Position numbers and translations under genes: made by a program. This document shows, piece after piece, positions 1 to 5,864 of a DNA stretch of 5,864 nt (the first letter of the stretch is position 1; each line of letters starts with the position of its first letter). The DNA comes from Desulfocapsa sp. (GTDB taxonomy: Bacteria; Desulfobacterota; Desulfobulbia; Desulfobulbales; Desulfocapsaceae). Where the stretch lies: positions 1 to 5,864 of the forward strand of contig JAOZKX010000155.1 of the NCBI GenBank assembly GCA_029935135.1. The letters are read 5' to 3'. A model generated the notes under the pieces. The model was not told the DNA's origin. It ran no database searches and saw only the letters and a list, made by a program, of their open reading frames with translations.

Positions 1-1484
1 GTGATGATACAGTTACAATCCCGGTCTATGATTACAAGGCCATCCTTGAGCAACTGGACAGCCTGCAGCAACGGGTGGACACCCTTGAAGCACAAAAAAC
101 TGTTCCAGCAGTCTCCAACGATAAAAGATATGAAAAAGTAGCTTCTGATATAGACAACATCTATGATTCTCTTGATGTCATTGAAACAAAACAAATCAAA
201 AACAAGCTAAATTTCGGTGCTGAGTTGCGTGTCAGATACGACGGGTACACTGCGAAAGACTTCAATGCTATTGACATGGGTGCATTGCAACAGGGAATGA
301 TGGCCGGTCTCTCTCCACAAATGGCCATGTTTCAGGCAATGAACCATATTGATAAAAGCAACGACGACAATAACTGGACCAACCGATTCAGGATAAATAT
401 GGAGGCCCAGATTATTGATGGGCTCTCTTTTCATGGTCGACTTGCAATGTATAAAAACTGGAGTGACAGCGATGATGGTTCAGCCAGTGATATGCATAAT
501 GATTTCAACAGAGCTCACAGGCCAAACAGTAGCAACCTCTGGGTAGATCGTGCCTATGTGGACTGGATTCCTGGCGGACTACCCTTTCCCCTTGCAATTA
601 CTGTCGGTCGCCACCCATCCACAGAAGGCCCCCCATTTGAATACAAAGAAAACAGAATGCGACAATCAACATACCCGGCTCTCATTTTTGATGGTGAACA
701 AGATGGTATCGTTGCCACATTTGGCTTGGAAAGATATACCAGTCTAAAAAATAGTGGGCTCCGTTTTGGTTACGGCAAAGCCTATCACAGCGACAATGAC
801 AACGACACCGGCTCCCCTCTTCCATTTATGGATGACAATGAAAAAGGAGACTCCACTATATTTGCCACATTCTTTGAAACAGAGATCCCCGGGCTGGCCA
901 ACAGCTTATTGGTATTAAGCTATGCAAAAATGTGGGATCTACCGTTCTTTTTCAGCGGCCCGCAATTGAATACAGCCGGTATGCCGAACACAGACCTTGG
1001 TGACATGGATCTCTGGGGAGCGCACCTGCAGACTTCCAACCTAATGGACAGTGGTGTTGATTTCTTCTTCTCCTACGGTGGCAATAAAAGCAAACCAAAC
1101 GGCAACGCTCCTCTTGGTTTATTTGGACTGCTCTCAGGAGACGGTCAGGGTAATCAATCAGGTTATGCCTTCTATACAGGTCTCCGCTATACCATCCCAG
1201 CCTCTGTGCTAAAAAATCCCAGGATTGGCTTTGAATACAATTACGGCTCAAAATACTGGTTCAGTATGACCGCTGGCTCCCCTGACCTATTTAACAAACT
1301 GGCAACCAGAGGAAATGCCTACGATTTCTACTACATCCAGCCTGTCAACAAACACTTGTTCTTTAGAGCTGGATATACCCGCCTCGAATATGACTATACC
1401 GGTAGTGCCAATTATATGGGTGCTCCACATGCAAGCGATGCCACACTGGACAACTATTACTTCCTGATGGATGTTCATTTTTAA
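1..1484 (+). CDS. DUF3373-family outer-membrane beta-barrel protein, 5' end cut off by window
   Basis: The frame is open from the first complete codon at base 3 to the TAA at 1482-1484, giving 493 residues without a start. The GTG at 75 is internal: the upstream codons are coding and continue the same heptad-like pattern. The signal peptide expected for this family lies off the window. Seen: a short predicted coiled coil (about bases 30-200, with LEQLDSLQQRVDTLEAQK), then alternating amphipathic strands rich in Tyr, Phe, Trp, Gly and Asn, ending in a terminal Phe (FLMDVHF), the usual C-terminal signature for BAM-assembled outer-membrane barrels. The motif GRHPSTEGPP followed by FEYKENR (bases 606-656) matches what I recall as the DUF3373 hallmark. 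The family is common in Desulfobacterota and Geobacter-like bacteria and is thought to be porin-like; its substrate is unknown. A Met-rich loop lies at 276-341. It converges on pilT and ends before a strong terminator. An unrelated porin family is the alternative, which I think unlikely. Confidence 0.85.
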   Translation, partial: DDTVTIPVYDYKAILEQLDSLQQRVDTLEAQKTVPAVSNDKRYEKVASDIDNIYDSLDVIETKQIKNKLNFGAELRVRYDGYTAKDFNAIDMGALQQGMMAGLSPQMAMFQAMNHIDKSNDDNNWTNRFRINMEAQIIDGLSFHGRLAMYKNWSDSDDGSASDMHNDFNRAHRPNSSNLWVDRAYVDWIPGGLPFPLAITVGRHPSTEGPPFEYKENRMRQSTYPALIFDGEQDGIVATFGLERYTSLKNSGLRFGYGKAYHSDNDNDTGSPLPFMDDNEKGDSTIFATFFETEIPGLANSLLVLSYAKMWDLPFFFSGPQLNTAGMPNTDLGDMDLWGAHLQTSNLMDSGVDFFFSYGGNKSKPNGNAPLGLFGLLSGDGQGNQSGYAFYTGLRYTIPASVLKNPRIGFEYNYGSKYWFSMTAGSPDLFNKLATRGNAYDFYYIQPVNKHLFFRAGYTRLEYDYTGSANYMGAPHASDATLDNYYFLMDVHF

Positions 1485-1506
1485 CAGCAAAAACCGATGT
1501 CTCACT

Positions 1507-1541
1507 CTTAAGCGGTTCATCCACCCAAGGGACCGCTTAAG
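1507..1541. repeat. Inverted repeat / hairpin downstream of the DUF3373 gene
   Basis: CTTAAGCGGT (1507-1516) is repeated as its exact reverse complement ACCGCTTAAG (1532-1541). Two more pairs extend the stem inward (a T-G wobble at 1517/1531 and C-G at 1518/1530), leaving an 11-base loop. No T tract follows on the plus strand, so it is not a classical intrinsic terminator. It lies 23 bases after the stop codon and could protect the 3' end of the barrel-protein mRNA or be an operator-like or repetitive extragenic element. The role is inferred only. Confidence 0.6.
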
Positions 1542-1564
1542 CCCTGCTGTCTAGAAAGAAAAAC

Positions 1565-1604
1565 AAAAAAAGGCTGTTCCACAAAAGTGGAACAGCCTTT
1601 TTTT
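1565..1604. terminator. Bidirectional intrinsic terminator between convergent genes
   Basis: This is a perfect 18 bp inverted repeat with a four-base AAAA loop (1583-1586). The core stem GGCTGTTCCAC (1572-1582) pairs with GTGGAACAGCC (1587-1597) and is flanked by seven A residues on the left and seven T residues on the right. On either strand the GC-rich stem is followed by a U tract, so it should stop both the plus-strand DUF3373 transcript and the minus-strand pilT transcript. The position, between two convergent stop codons and 38 bases past the end of pilT, fits exactly. Confidence 0.93.
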
Positions 1605-1642
1605 ATACCATAAGCCGGAGATCAAGCCATCACAGAAACCCT

Positions 1643-2725
1643 TTACACCTCTGTAAAATCTGAAGGTGCTTTTTTCAAAAACTTGAGAAATTTCGATTTT
1701 TCCACAGCGTTTGAATACGCTTCATCGGCACTGATCATTCTTTTTTCCAGGTACCCCATAATTGCATCATCAAGGGTCTGCATGCCGTATTTCTTTCCTG
1801 TCTGCATTACAGATGCTATCTGATATGTTTTTCCCTCTCGAATAAGGTTACGCACAGCAGGTGTCGCAATCAGCACCTCAAGAGCAGCACAACGCCCCTT
1901 GATATCCGTTCGCTTAAACAATGTCTGGGAAACAACAGCTTTAAGAGCATCTGAAAGAGTGGACCGAACCTGCCCCTGCTGGTTGGCAGGAAATATTTCA
2001 ACCACACGATCAACAGTTTTCATTGCATTCAAGGTATGCAATGTCCCAAACACAAGATGTCCTGTCATGGCAGCTTCCATGGCAAGAGATATGGTTTCCA
2101 GATCACGCATCTCACCAACCATGATAATATCGGGATCTTCACGCAGAGCACCACGAAGGGCAGCGCCAAAGCTATTCGTATGTTGCCCTACTTCACGATG
2201 GTTAATAACACATTTTTGACTTCGATGAACAAACTCGATTGGATCCTCAATGGTAAGGATATGATCCTTACGATTTCTATTTGCCTCGTCAACAATGGCA
2301 GCAAGAGTTGTTGATTTACCGGAACCTGTCGGCCCGGTAACAAGCACCAATCCTTTAGGCAGATATGCAAGACGAGATATAACTTTTGGCAGTCCCAGTT
2401 GATCACAAGTGAGGATTTCACTTGGAATCTCACGAAAAACAGCCCCTATACCAAATTTTTGTTGGAAGAAGTTGCAACGATAACGGGCGAGTCCAGGAAT
2501 TTCATAACCAAAATCCACATCACCGCTTTCTTCAAAGTTTTTAATTCTATCTTCGGGACAGATTTCATAGAGCATGGCCCTCAACTCTTCATTGCCCATT
2601 TTCTTAAACTTGACTCGTTCCATATCACCACGAATACGCAGGATGGGCTGCTGTTCGGCCACCATATGTAAATCCGAAGCACCCTCATCATTCATCAGTT
2701 TAAAAAACGCATCAATCTGAGCCAT
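1643..2725 (-). CDS. pilT: Type IV pilus retraction ATPase PilT
   Basis: This is a hexameric cytoplasmic AAA+-like motor of the secretion-ATPase (GspE/PilT) superfamily that drives pilus depolymerisation and so twitching motility, surface attachment and DNA uptake. The 360 residues contain an N-terminal PAS-like domain opening with the PilT-typical GASDLH (15-20), Walker A GPTGSGKST (131-139), the Asp box HILTIEDPIEFVH (155-167), Walker B DPDIIMVGEMRD (197-208), the His box GHLVFGTLHT (222-231) and AVRNLIRE (290-297). The last is the C-terminal motif required for retraction in PilT and argues for PilT over the assembly ATPase PilB. The length is close to the roughly 345 residues of Pseudomonas PilT, with a short Lys-rich tail. 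The ATG at 2725-2723 has AAGGGAG (2738-2732) six bases upstream. No other pilus gene is in view. A PilU-like or second PilT paralogue cannot be excluded. Confidence 0.93.
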   Translation of the reverse strand: MAQIDAFFKLMNDEGASDLHMVAEQQPILRIRGDMERVKFKKMGNEELRAMLYEICPEDRIKNFEESGDVDFGYEIPGLARYRCNFFQQKFGIGAVFREIPSEILTCDQLGLPKVISRLAYLPKGLVLVTGPTGSGKSTTLAAIVDEANRNRKDHILTIEDPIEFVHRSQKCVINHREVGQHTNSFGAALRGALREDPDIIMVGEMRDLETISLAMEAAMTGHLVFGTLHTLNAMKTVDRVVEIFPANQQGQVRSTLSDALKAVVSQTLFKRTDIKGRCAALEVLIATPAVRNLIREGKTYQIASVMQTGKKYGMQTLDDAIMGYLEKRMISADEAYSNAVEKSKFLKFLKKAPSDFTEV

Positions 2726-2750
2726 ACCTTACTCCCTTAACTAATTAACG

Positions 2751-2756
2751 ATTATA
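2751..2756 (-). promoter_or_regulatory. Possible pilT promoter (-10 element)
   Basis: On the minus strand, the 70-base gap before pilT contains a perfect TATAAT (2756-2751), within an AT-rich stretch. At 17-base spacing the -35 position (2779-2774) reads TTATTT, a poor match to TTGACA, so any sigma-70 promoter would be weak or need an activator. Initiation about seven bases downstream would give a leader of roughly 18 bases carrying the pilT Shine-Dalgarno. AT-rich gaps throw up such hexamers by chance, so this is only a candidate. pilT may also be reached by read-through from the upstream operon, since no terminator is visible in the gap. Confidence 0.35.
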
Positions 2757-2795
2757 AACTTCACATCGAAGATAAATAAAAATACAAGTTACTCT

Positions 2796-3473
2796 CTACA
2801 ATACAACATTTTTTTTAATAAAATCAAGTGCAGCCTCAGGGTCATCAACAATATTGATCAAGCCGAGATCACCTTCACTTATGGTCCCATTTTCCAGCAT
2901 CTGATCTTTTATCCAATCAATCAAACCGCCCCAAAAGGATTTTCCCACCAAAACAATTGGAAAAGGCATTATCCGTTCTGTCTGGATAAGGGTAATCGAT
3001 TCAAAAAGTTCATCCAGCGAACCAAATCCACCTGGCATACAGATAAAACCCATCGAATATTTTAGAAACATCACTTTTCGAACAAAGAAGTACTTAAACT
3101 GTAAGGGAAAATTTGTATATGGATTTGCGTGCTGCTCGTGGGGAAGCGCAATGTTCAGACCAACCGAGATCCCACCTGCTTCAATGGCCCCTTTATTTGC
3201 CGCTTCCATTATTCCTGGCCCCCCACCTGTAATGACGCCATAGCCTTCCCTTGCAAGGTCTCCTGCTATTGTCTCTGCCATCTTATACCAAGGGTGATCC
3301 ACCGGAGTCCTGGCAGAACCATATATCGTTATGGCTGGAACATTTATGGTGGACATGGCATCAAAACCTTCCACAAATTCTCCCATAATCCGAAACATTC
3401 TCCAGGAATCTCCAACCACATCATTGTCAAGGCAATACTTGGGCTCTCTACTGACCGCTCTGCGTTCTTTCAT
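2796..3473 (-). CDS. LOG-family (TIGR00730) nucleotide 5'-monophosphate phosphoribohydrolase
   Basis: This is a 225-residue Rossmann-fold protein of the LOG family, formerly mis-annotated as lysine decarboxylase. Characterised members cleave the N-glycosidic bond of AMP or N6-modified AMP, releasing the base and ribose 5-phosphate. Seen: TIYGSART (49-56) as the first Rossmann strand and turn, GGGPGIMEAANKG (83-95) in the nucleotide-phosphate binding region, Arg132 in FFVRKVMFLKYS, and PGGFGSLDE (147-155), the family's PGGxGTxxE signature with Ser for Thr; Arg132 and Glu155 are the expected catalytic residues. It is shorter than E. coli PpnN. About 40 N-terminal residues precede the core, as in the longer bacterial LOG group. 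The ATG is preceded by AGGA (3485-3482) at eight bases; this Shine-Dalgarno overlaps the TAG of the upstream gene, implying translational coupling. The natural substrate (AMP salvage or a cytokinin-like nucleotide from tRNA turnover) cannot be told from sequence. Confidence 0.9.
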   Translation of the reverse strand: MKERRAVSREPKYCLDNDVVGDSWRMFRIMGEFVEGFDAMSTINVPAITIYGSARTPVDHPWYKMAETIAGDLAREGYGVITGGGPGIMEAANKGAIEAGGISVGLNIALPHEQHANPYTNFPLQFKYFFVRKVMFLKYSMGFICMPGGFGSLDELFESITLIQTERIMPFPIVLVGKSFWGGLIDWIKDQMLENGTISEGDLGLINIVDDPEAALDFIKKNVVL

Positions 3474-3483
3474 AGCAATTTTC

Positions 3484-5622
3484 CTACTGTTTCATTTTTT
3501 CCAAATGATGCCGAGCAGCTGTTTTGATTGTACCGCTACTTTCAGCATACATAATAATTTTCAAAAACCACTTTTCTGCTGCTGCAGGATGCCCTTTTTC
3601 AAGGGACAACAGCCCTCGTTGCAGCAACGCCCCTGCTCGTGTTTTCTTATTACGGAGACATGGTTGCAAAGTTTTGACAGCTGCCTGAAAATCACCACAA
3701 TGTGTTTGCGCTTTTGCCAGGCGTATTTTCAACTGTAATGAGTCAGGGCTTAACTCTACACTTTTCTCACAAAAGCGAAGACCAATATCATCTCCTTCAT
3801 TTTCCTGCAGATAAATTTCTCCTAGCAATCCAAGCACATCAGCATCGAATTCATCATAGCGCATTCCACGCTGGAGCCAAGTCATGGCCTCCTTATATCT
3901 CCCAAGGCCATAATAACACTCCCCAAGATAGCGGGCGGCCTTTTTCCCTGCAAGACCACCCTTTTTAAATTCGGACCAGGATAAAAAAAGTTTTAAAGCC
4001 TTCTCATAATGACCTTCTTCCGTACAGAGAACGGCAAGCTGGAACCGCATGTCTTCCCTGGCATTTTCTTCATCTTGACCCTGGACAGCAAGTGCAAGAG
4101 CACGATCAAATGAACAAATAGCTTCACCTTTCTCATCACGAAACTGCTGTTCCATACCAAGATTAAAAAGGGCCGCAAACTGATTTTCCGCACTGGTGCA
4201 AGCCTTTTCAAAACAGTCCACGGCATCACGGCGCCTATTCATCTGGGCGTAACAGACACCAAGACTGTTGAGTAGATTTCCATTGAGCGGATCAAGAACC
4301 AAACCCCTCTTATATTCCTTAACAGCACGAACCAGATCCCCTTCACCATAGTAGACATCGCCACTGATATTTAAACTCACTGCATCAAAGGTAACAATGG
4401 CACCTGCTTCAAGAAACTCGGCATGCCGAAGTGCCTTACGACAATTGAGGAGCATCTCGGATTTACGAAAATCAGACAATGGATAAGAACTGATACCAAT
4501 ATTCTTCCCCTTCAATTCACCAATTTCCGTCATGGCCTTTTGAATTCGCTTGCCAATTTTTCTTGCTGCGACATTTCTCTCACCTGGCAAAAACAGATAA
4601 CTACTTTTTTCACTGACAATTACCTGACCATTCTCTGCTGCACTACTCAGTACATCAGTCAATTTTATATGCACTGACTCAACCTGCAGAAGGGAAAATA
4701 TTTCCAAGCCTCGAGCGTGTTTCAATAGCCATTTTGACAAATCTGGCAGTGGTGGTGCAAAGGGATGATTGGCTGCATTGGCAATGGACTCGTGACTACA
4801 GAAAGCAAAGGGTCCCCTTTTACTTGCAACATGTAAGGCAGCCCATGCATTTTTCATAACAGACTCAGCTACAGACAATTCCGAGTTCATCTCCTTTCCT
4901 ATCTCGGTGCTTCCGATATGAACCCTATAACACCGCTCTCTCTTTAAGAAATTGACGAGGGCGGGAATAAAATCAGTAAGAAATGTTGCGTCACATTTTT
5001 TGCAGACTATGGCAAAACAGGATTGCCCTAAATAAAAGAGGGGGAAACGCTTATCAACAAAGGTGTTTAGAAGAGAGACAACTTTATACTGGTATTTCTT
5101 TGCCAGGAATATGCTGGATCCTTTAGGATAAAGAGAAACAAGAAGTAAGGCTGATTGCTGTTCATGTCTCTCTTCATTAAGATATTCTTCCAGATGTAAA
5201 CTACTCAACAATCCGGTAAGCGGATCAACACAGGCCCTTTTAACCAGAAGAAACTCTCGAAGAAGCAAGGCACAAAGACCATCAAGCCACTCACTGGCAA
5301 TTTTGCGCACTAGGAGCGCATCGAGCCCATGTAACTTAGCGATAATCCAGTCTTCTCCAATGGAAAAAGGTACGAGTAAAAGCGTATCAACAAAAACAGG
5401 CATTCCGGTATCAACAGCCTGCTCCTGCGCTTCACGATCTTCACAAAGTTTTGTATCTTCTTTTGTTGTAATTGCAGGGAGTTTCTGTGGAGACAGCACA
5501 AATGAAACATTCTGTACAGTGGGAACATTTTCACAGATAATCTGACTGAATTCCCGGGAAAATCGCATAAAGTCTTCTTTCTCCAGGCCCTTGCCCGACT
5601 CATGTTGAAAGTAAGCAAACAT
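3484..5622 (-). CDS. GAF-like / double degenerate GGDEF / TPR protein, probably non-catalytic
   Basis: This is a 712-residue soluble protein with no signal peptide or membrane segment. Residues 1-128 look like a GAF-type sensor (weak call). Residues 129-280 resemble a GGDEF domain: it opens with DPLTGL (133-138), has GQSCFAIV where GGDEFAIV should be (199-206), and ends with the HIGST...NAWAALHVASKRG helix (235-270). Residues 295-413 look like a second, more diverged copy: EKSSYLFLPG at the active-site hairpin (338-347), then IGISSYP (375-381) and CRKALRHAEFLEAG (394-407). Both lack the acidic metal-binding and catalytic residues, so diguanylate cyclase activity is unlikely; binding of a nucleotide or partner is possible. 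From about 417 to 694 there are roughly eight TPR units (e.g. LNSLGVCYAQMNRRRDAVDC, 451-470), a protein-protein scaffold. It has about 19 Cys residues. The ATG shares one base with the selA stop (TGATG); GGAG (5637-5634) lies 11 bases upstream. A later ATG at residue 19 is possible, but the overlap favours the first. Function unknown. Confidence 0.8.
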   Translation of the reverse strand: MFAYFQHESGKGLEKEDFMRFSREFSQIICENVPTVQNVSFVLSPQKLPAITTKEDTKLCEDREAQEQAVDTGMPVFVDTLLLVPFSIGEDWIIAKLHGLDALLVRKIASEWLDGLCALLLREFLLVKRACVDPLTGLLSSLHLEEYLNEERHEQQSALLLVSLYPKGSSIFLAKKYQYKVVSLLNTFVDKRFPLFYLGQSCFAIVCKKCDATFLTDFIPALVNFLKRERCYRVHIGSTEIGKEMNSELSVAESVMKNAWAALHVASKRGPFAFCSHESIANAANHPFAPPLPDLSKWLLKHARGLEIFSLLQVESVHIKLTDVLSSAAENGQVIVSEKSSYLFLPGERNVAARKIGKRIQKAMTEIGELKGKNIGISSYPLSDFRKSEMLLNCRKALRHAEFLEAGAIVTFDAVSLNISGDVYYGEGDLVRAVKEYKRGLVLDPLNGNLLNSLGVCYAQMNRRRDAVDCFEKACTSAENQFAALFNLGMEQQFRDEKGEAICSFDRALALAVQGQDEENAREDMRFQLAVLCTEEGHYEKALKLFLSWSEFKKGGLAGKKAARYLGECYYGLGRYKEAMTWLQRGMRYDEFDADVLGLLGEIYLQENEGDDIGLRFCEKSVELSPDSLQLKIRLAKAQTHCGDFQAAVKTLQPCLRNKKTRAGALLQRGLLSLEKGHPAAAEKWFLKIIMYAESSGTIKTAARHHLEKMKQ

Positions 5623-5864
5623 CAGCAGACATGCTCCAGATTCATATAGGACTCAAGTATCTCAACAAGCAGAGTTAGATCATCATCAAGAATGGTACGC
5701 AGATCAATGAGCATCACTTCATTCTCTATTCTCGTAATAAGAGGTGTCGGGAGACTCCGAAACCACCTCTCCAACCAACTTGCCCCTTTTTCCCCAGCCT
5801 GCAGAACAAGGGCCCAGCTCTCCAAGGTATGTTCAGGCATCGCACCTCCACCTACTTTTGAGAC
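5622..5864 (-). CDS. selA: SelA, L-seryl-tRNA(Sec) selenium transferase, C-terminal end only
   Basis: The last 80 codons of a gene that runs off the right edge, ending in TGA at 5624-5622. SelA is the PLP-dependent enzyme that converts Ser-tRNA(Sec) to Sec-tRNA(Sec) using selenophosphate, for UGA-encoded selenoproteins. Recognition rests on VSKVGGGAMPEHTLESWAL, matching the SelA xxVGGGSLPxxxLPSxAL segment, and on LRSLPTPLITRIEN followed by LIDLRTIL, matching the SelA C-terminal LR-LP-PVIGRI...LDLR block. In this record the first of these Leu is Phe (WFRSLPTPL). The ATG at 5840-5838 is not the start: it is the Met of GGGAMPE, and the GGAGGTG in front of it only encodes the glycines. The PLP lysine and tRNA-binding N-terminal domain are outside the window. 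It is the promoter-proximal gene of the visible minus-strand operon and overlaps the next gene by one base. Presence of selA implies that the organism makes selenoproteins. Confidence 0.9.
   Translation of the reverse strand, partial: VSKVGGGAMPEHTLESWALVLQAGEKGASWLERWFRSLPTPLITRIENEVMLIDLRTILDDDLTLLVEILESYMNLEHVC

Noticed and set aside
75..77. GTG as the start codon of the DUF3373 gene
   Set aside because: The frame is open to the window edge, and the upstream residues (KAILEQLDSLQQR) continue the same coiled-coil pattern. A signal peptide, which an outer-membrane protein needs, is missing after this GTG.
1485..1642. A small RNA or short gene in the convergent gap
   Set aside because: The 158 bases are explained by two hairpins and short flanks. 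There is no promoter-like sequence or open frame with a ribosome binding site.
1899..2671. Plus-strand open frames opposite pilT
   Set aside because: pilT is complete with all its motifs on the minus strand, and these frames have no family features. They are shadows.
2759..2771. Small hairpin (CTTC, five-base loop, GAAG) as a terminator of the LOG operon
   Set aside because: The stem is only four base pairs and cannot be extended. No convincing T tract follows it on the minus strand.
3129..3738. Two overlapping plus-strand open frames (132 and 135 codons)
   Set aside because: They lie opposite the LOG and GGDEF/TPR genes, have odd composition (Cys-, His- and Ser-rich), no recognisable motif and no convincing ribosome binding site. 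They are antisense shadows.
5310..5618. 102-codon minus-strand frame overlapping the start of the GGDEF/TPR gene
   Set aside because: It is out of frame with a gene whose start is coupled to the selA stop, and it has no recognisable domain.
1..5864. A selenoprotein with an in-frame UGA or a SECIS element, suggested by selA
   Set aside because: The stops that end the visible genes are followed by plausible intergenic sequence or the next gene, and none is an internal UGA in a conserved motif. The selA TGA overlaps a start codon.

Overview
The window looks like a mid-GC (by eye, roughly mid-40s percent) chromosomal segment from a sulfate-reducing or related Desulfobacterota bacterium. A Desulfobulbales-like organism is the best guess. 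The reasons are a DUF3373-type outer-membrane barrel protein, a selenocysteine synthase, and a protein combining GGDEF-like domains with TPRs. The lineage is an inference from gene content; there is no rRNA or other marker here to confirm it.

Layout. The left quarter (1-1484, plus strand) is the 3' part of a gene for a DUF3373 outer-membrane beta-barrel protein whose start lies off the window. It converges on four minus-strand genes. The 158-base gap between the two blocks (1485-1642) holds a 10-12 bp hairpin (1507-1541) and a perfect 18 bp stem flanked by A and T tracts (1565-1604), which reads as a terminator in both directions. Read in transcription order from the right edge, the minus-strand block is: the 3' end of selA (selenocysteine synthase), a 712-residue protein with an N-terminal GAF-like region, two degenerate GGDEF domains and about eight TPRs, a LOG-family (TIGR00730) nucleotide phosphoribohydrolase, and pilT (type IV pilus retraction ATPase).

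Transcription. selA overlaps the GGDEF/TPR gene by one base (TGATG). That gene is followed after 10 bases by the LOG gene, whose Shine-Dalgarno overlaps the preceding stop codon. These three genes therefore look like one translationally coupled operon. pilT is 70 bases further on, behind an AT-rich gap with a perfect TATAAT on the minus strand, so it may have its own promoter as well as read-through.

Function. The genes do not form an obvious single pathway: selenocysteine biosynthesis, a signalling or scaffold protein that has lost the diguanylate cyclase motif twice, nucleotide salvage, and pilus retraction. The most interesting object is the GGDEF/TPR protein, because both GGDEF motifs are lost and it is physically coupled to selA. 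I see no mobile element, CRISPR array, RNA gene or clearly new system here.
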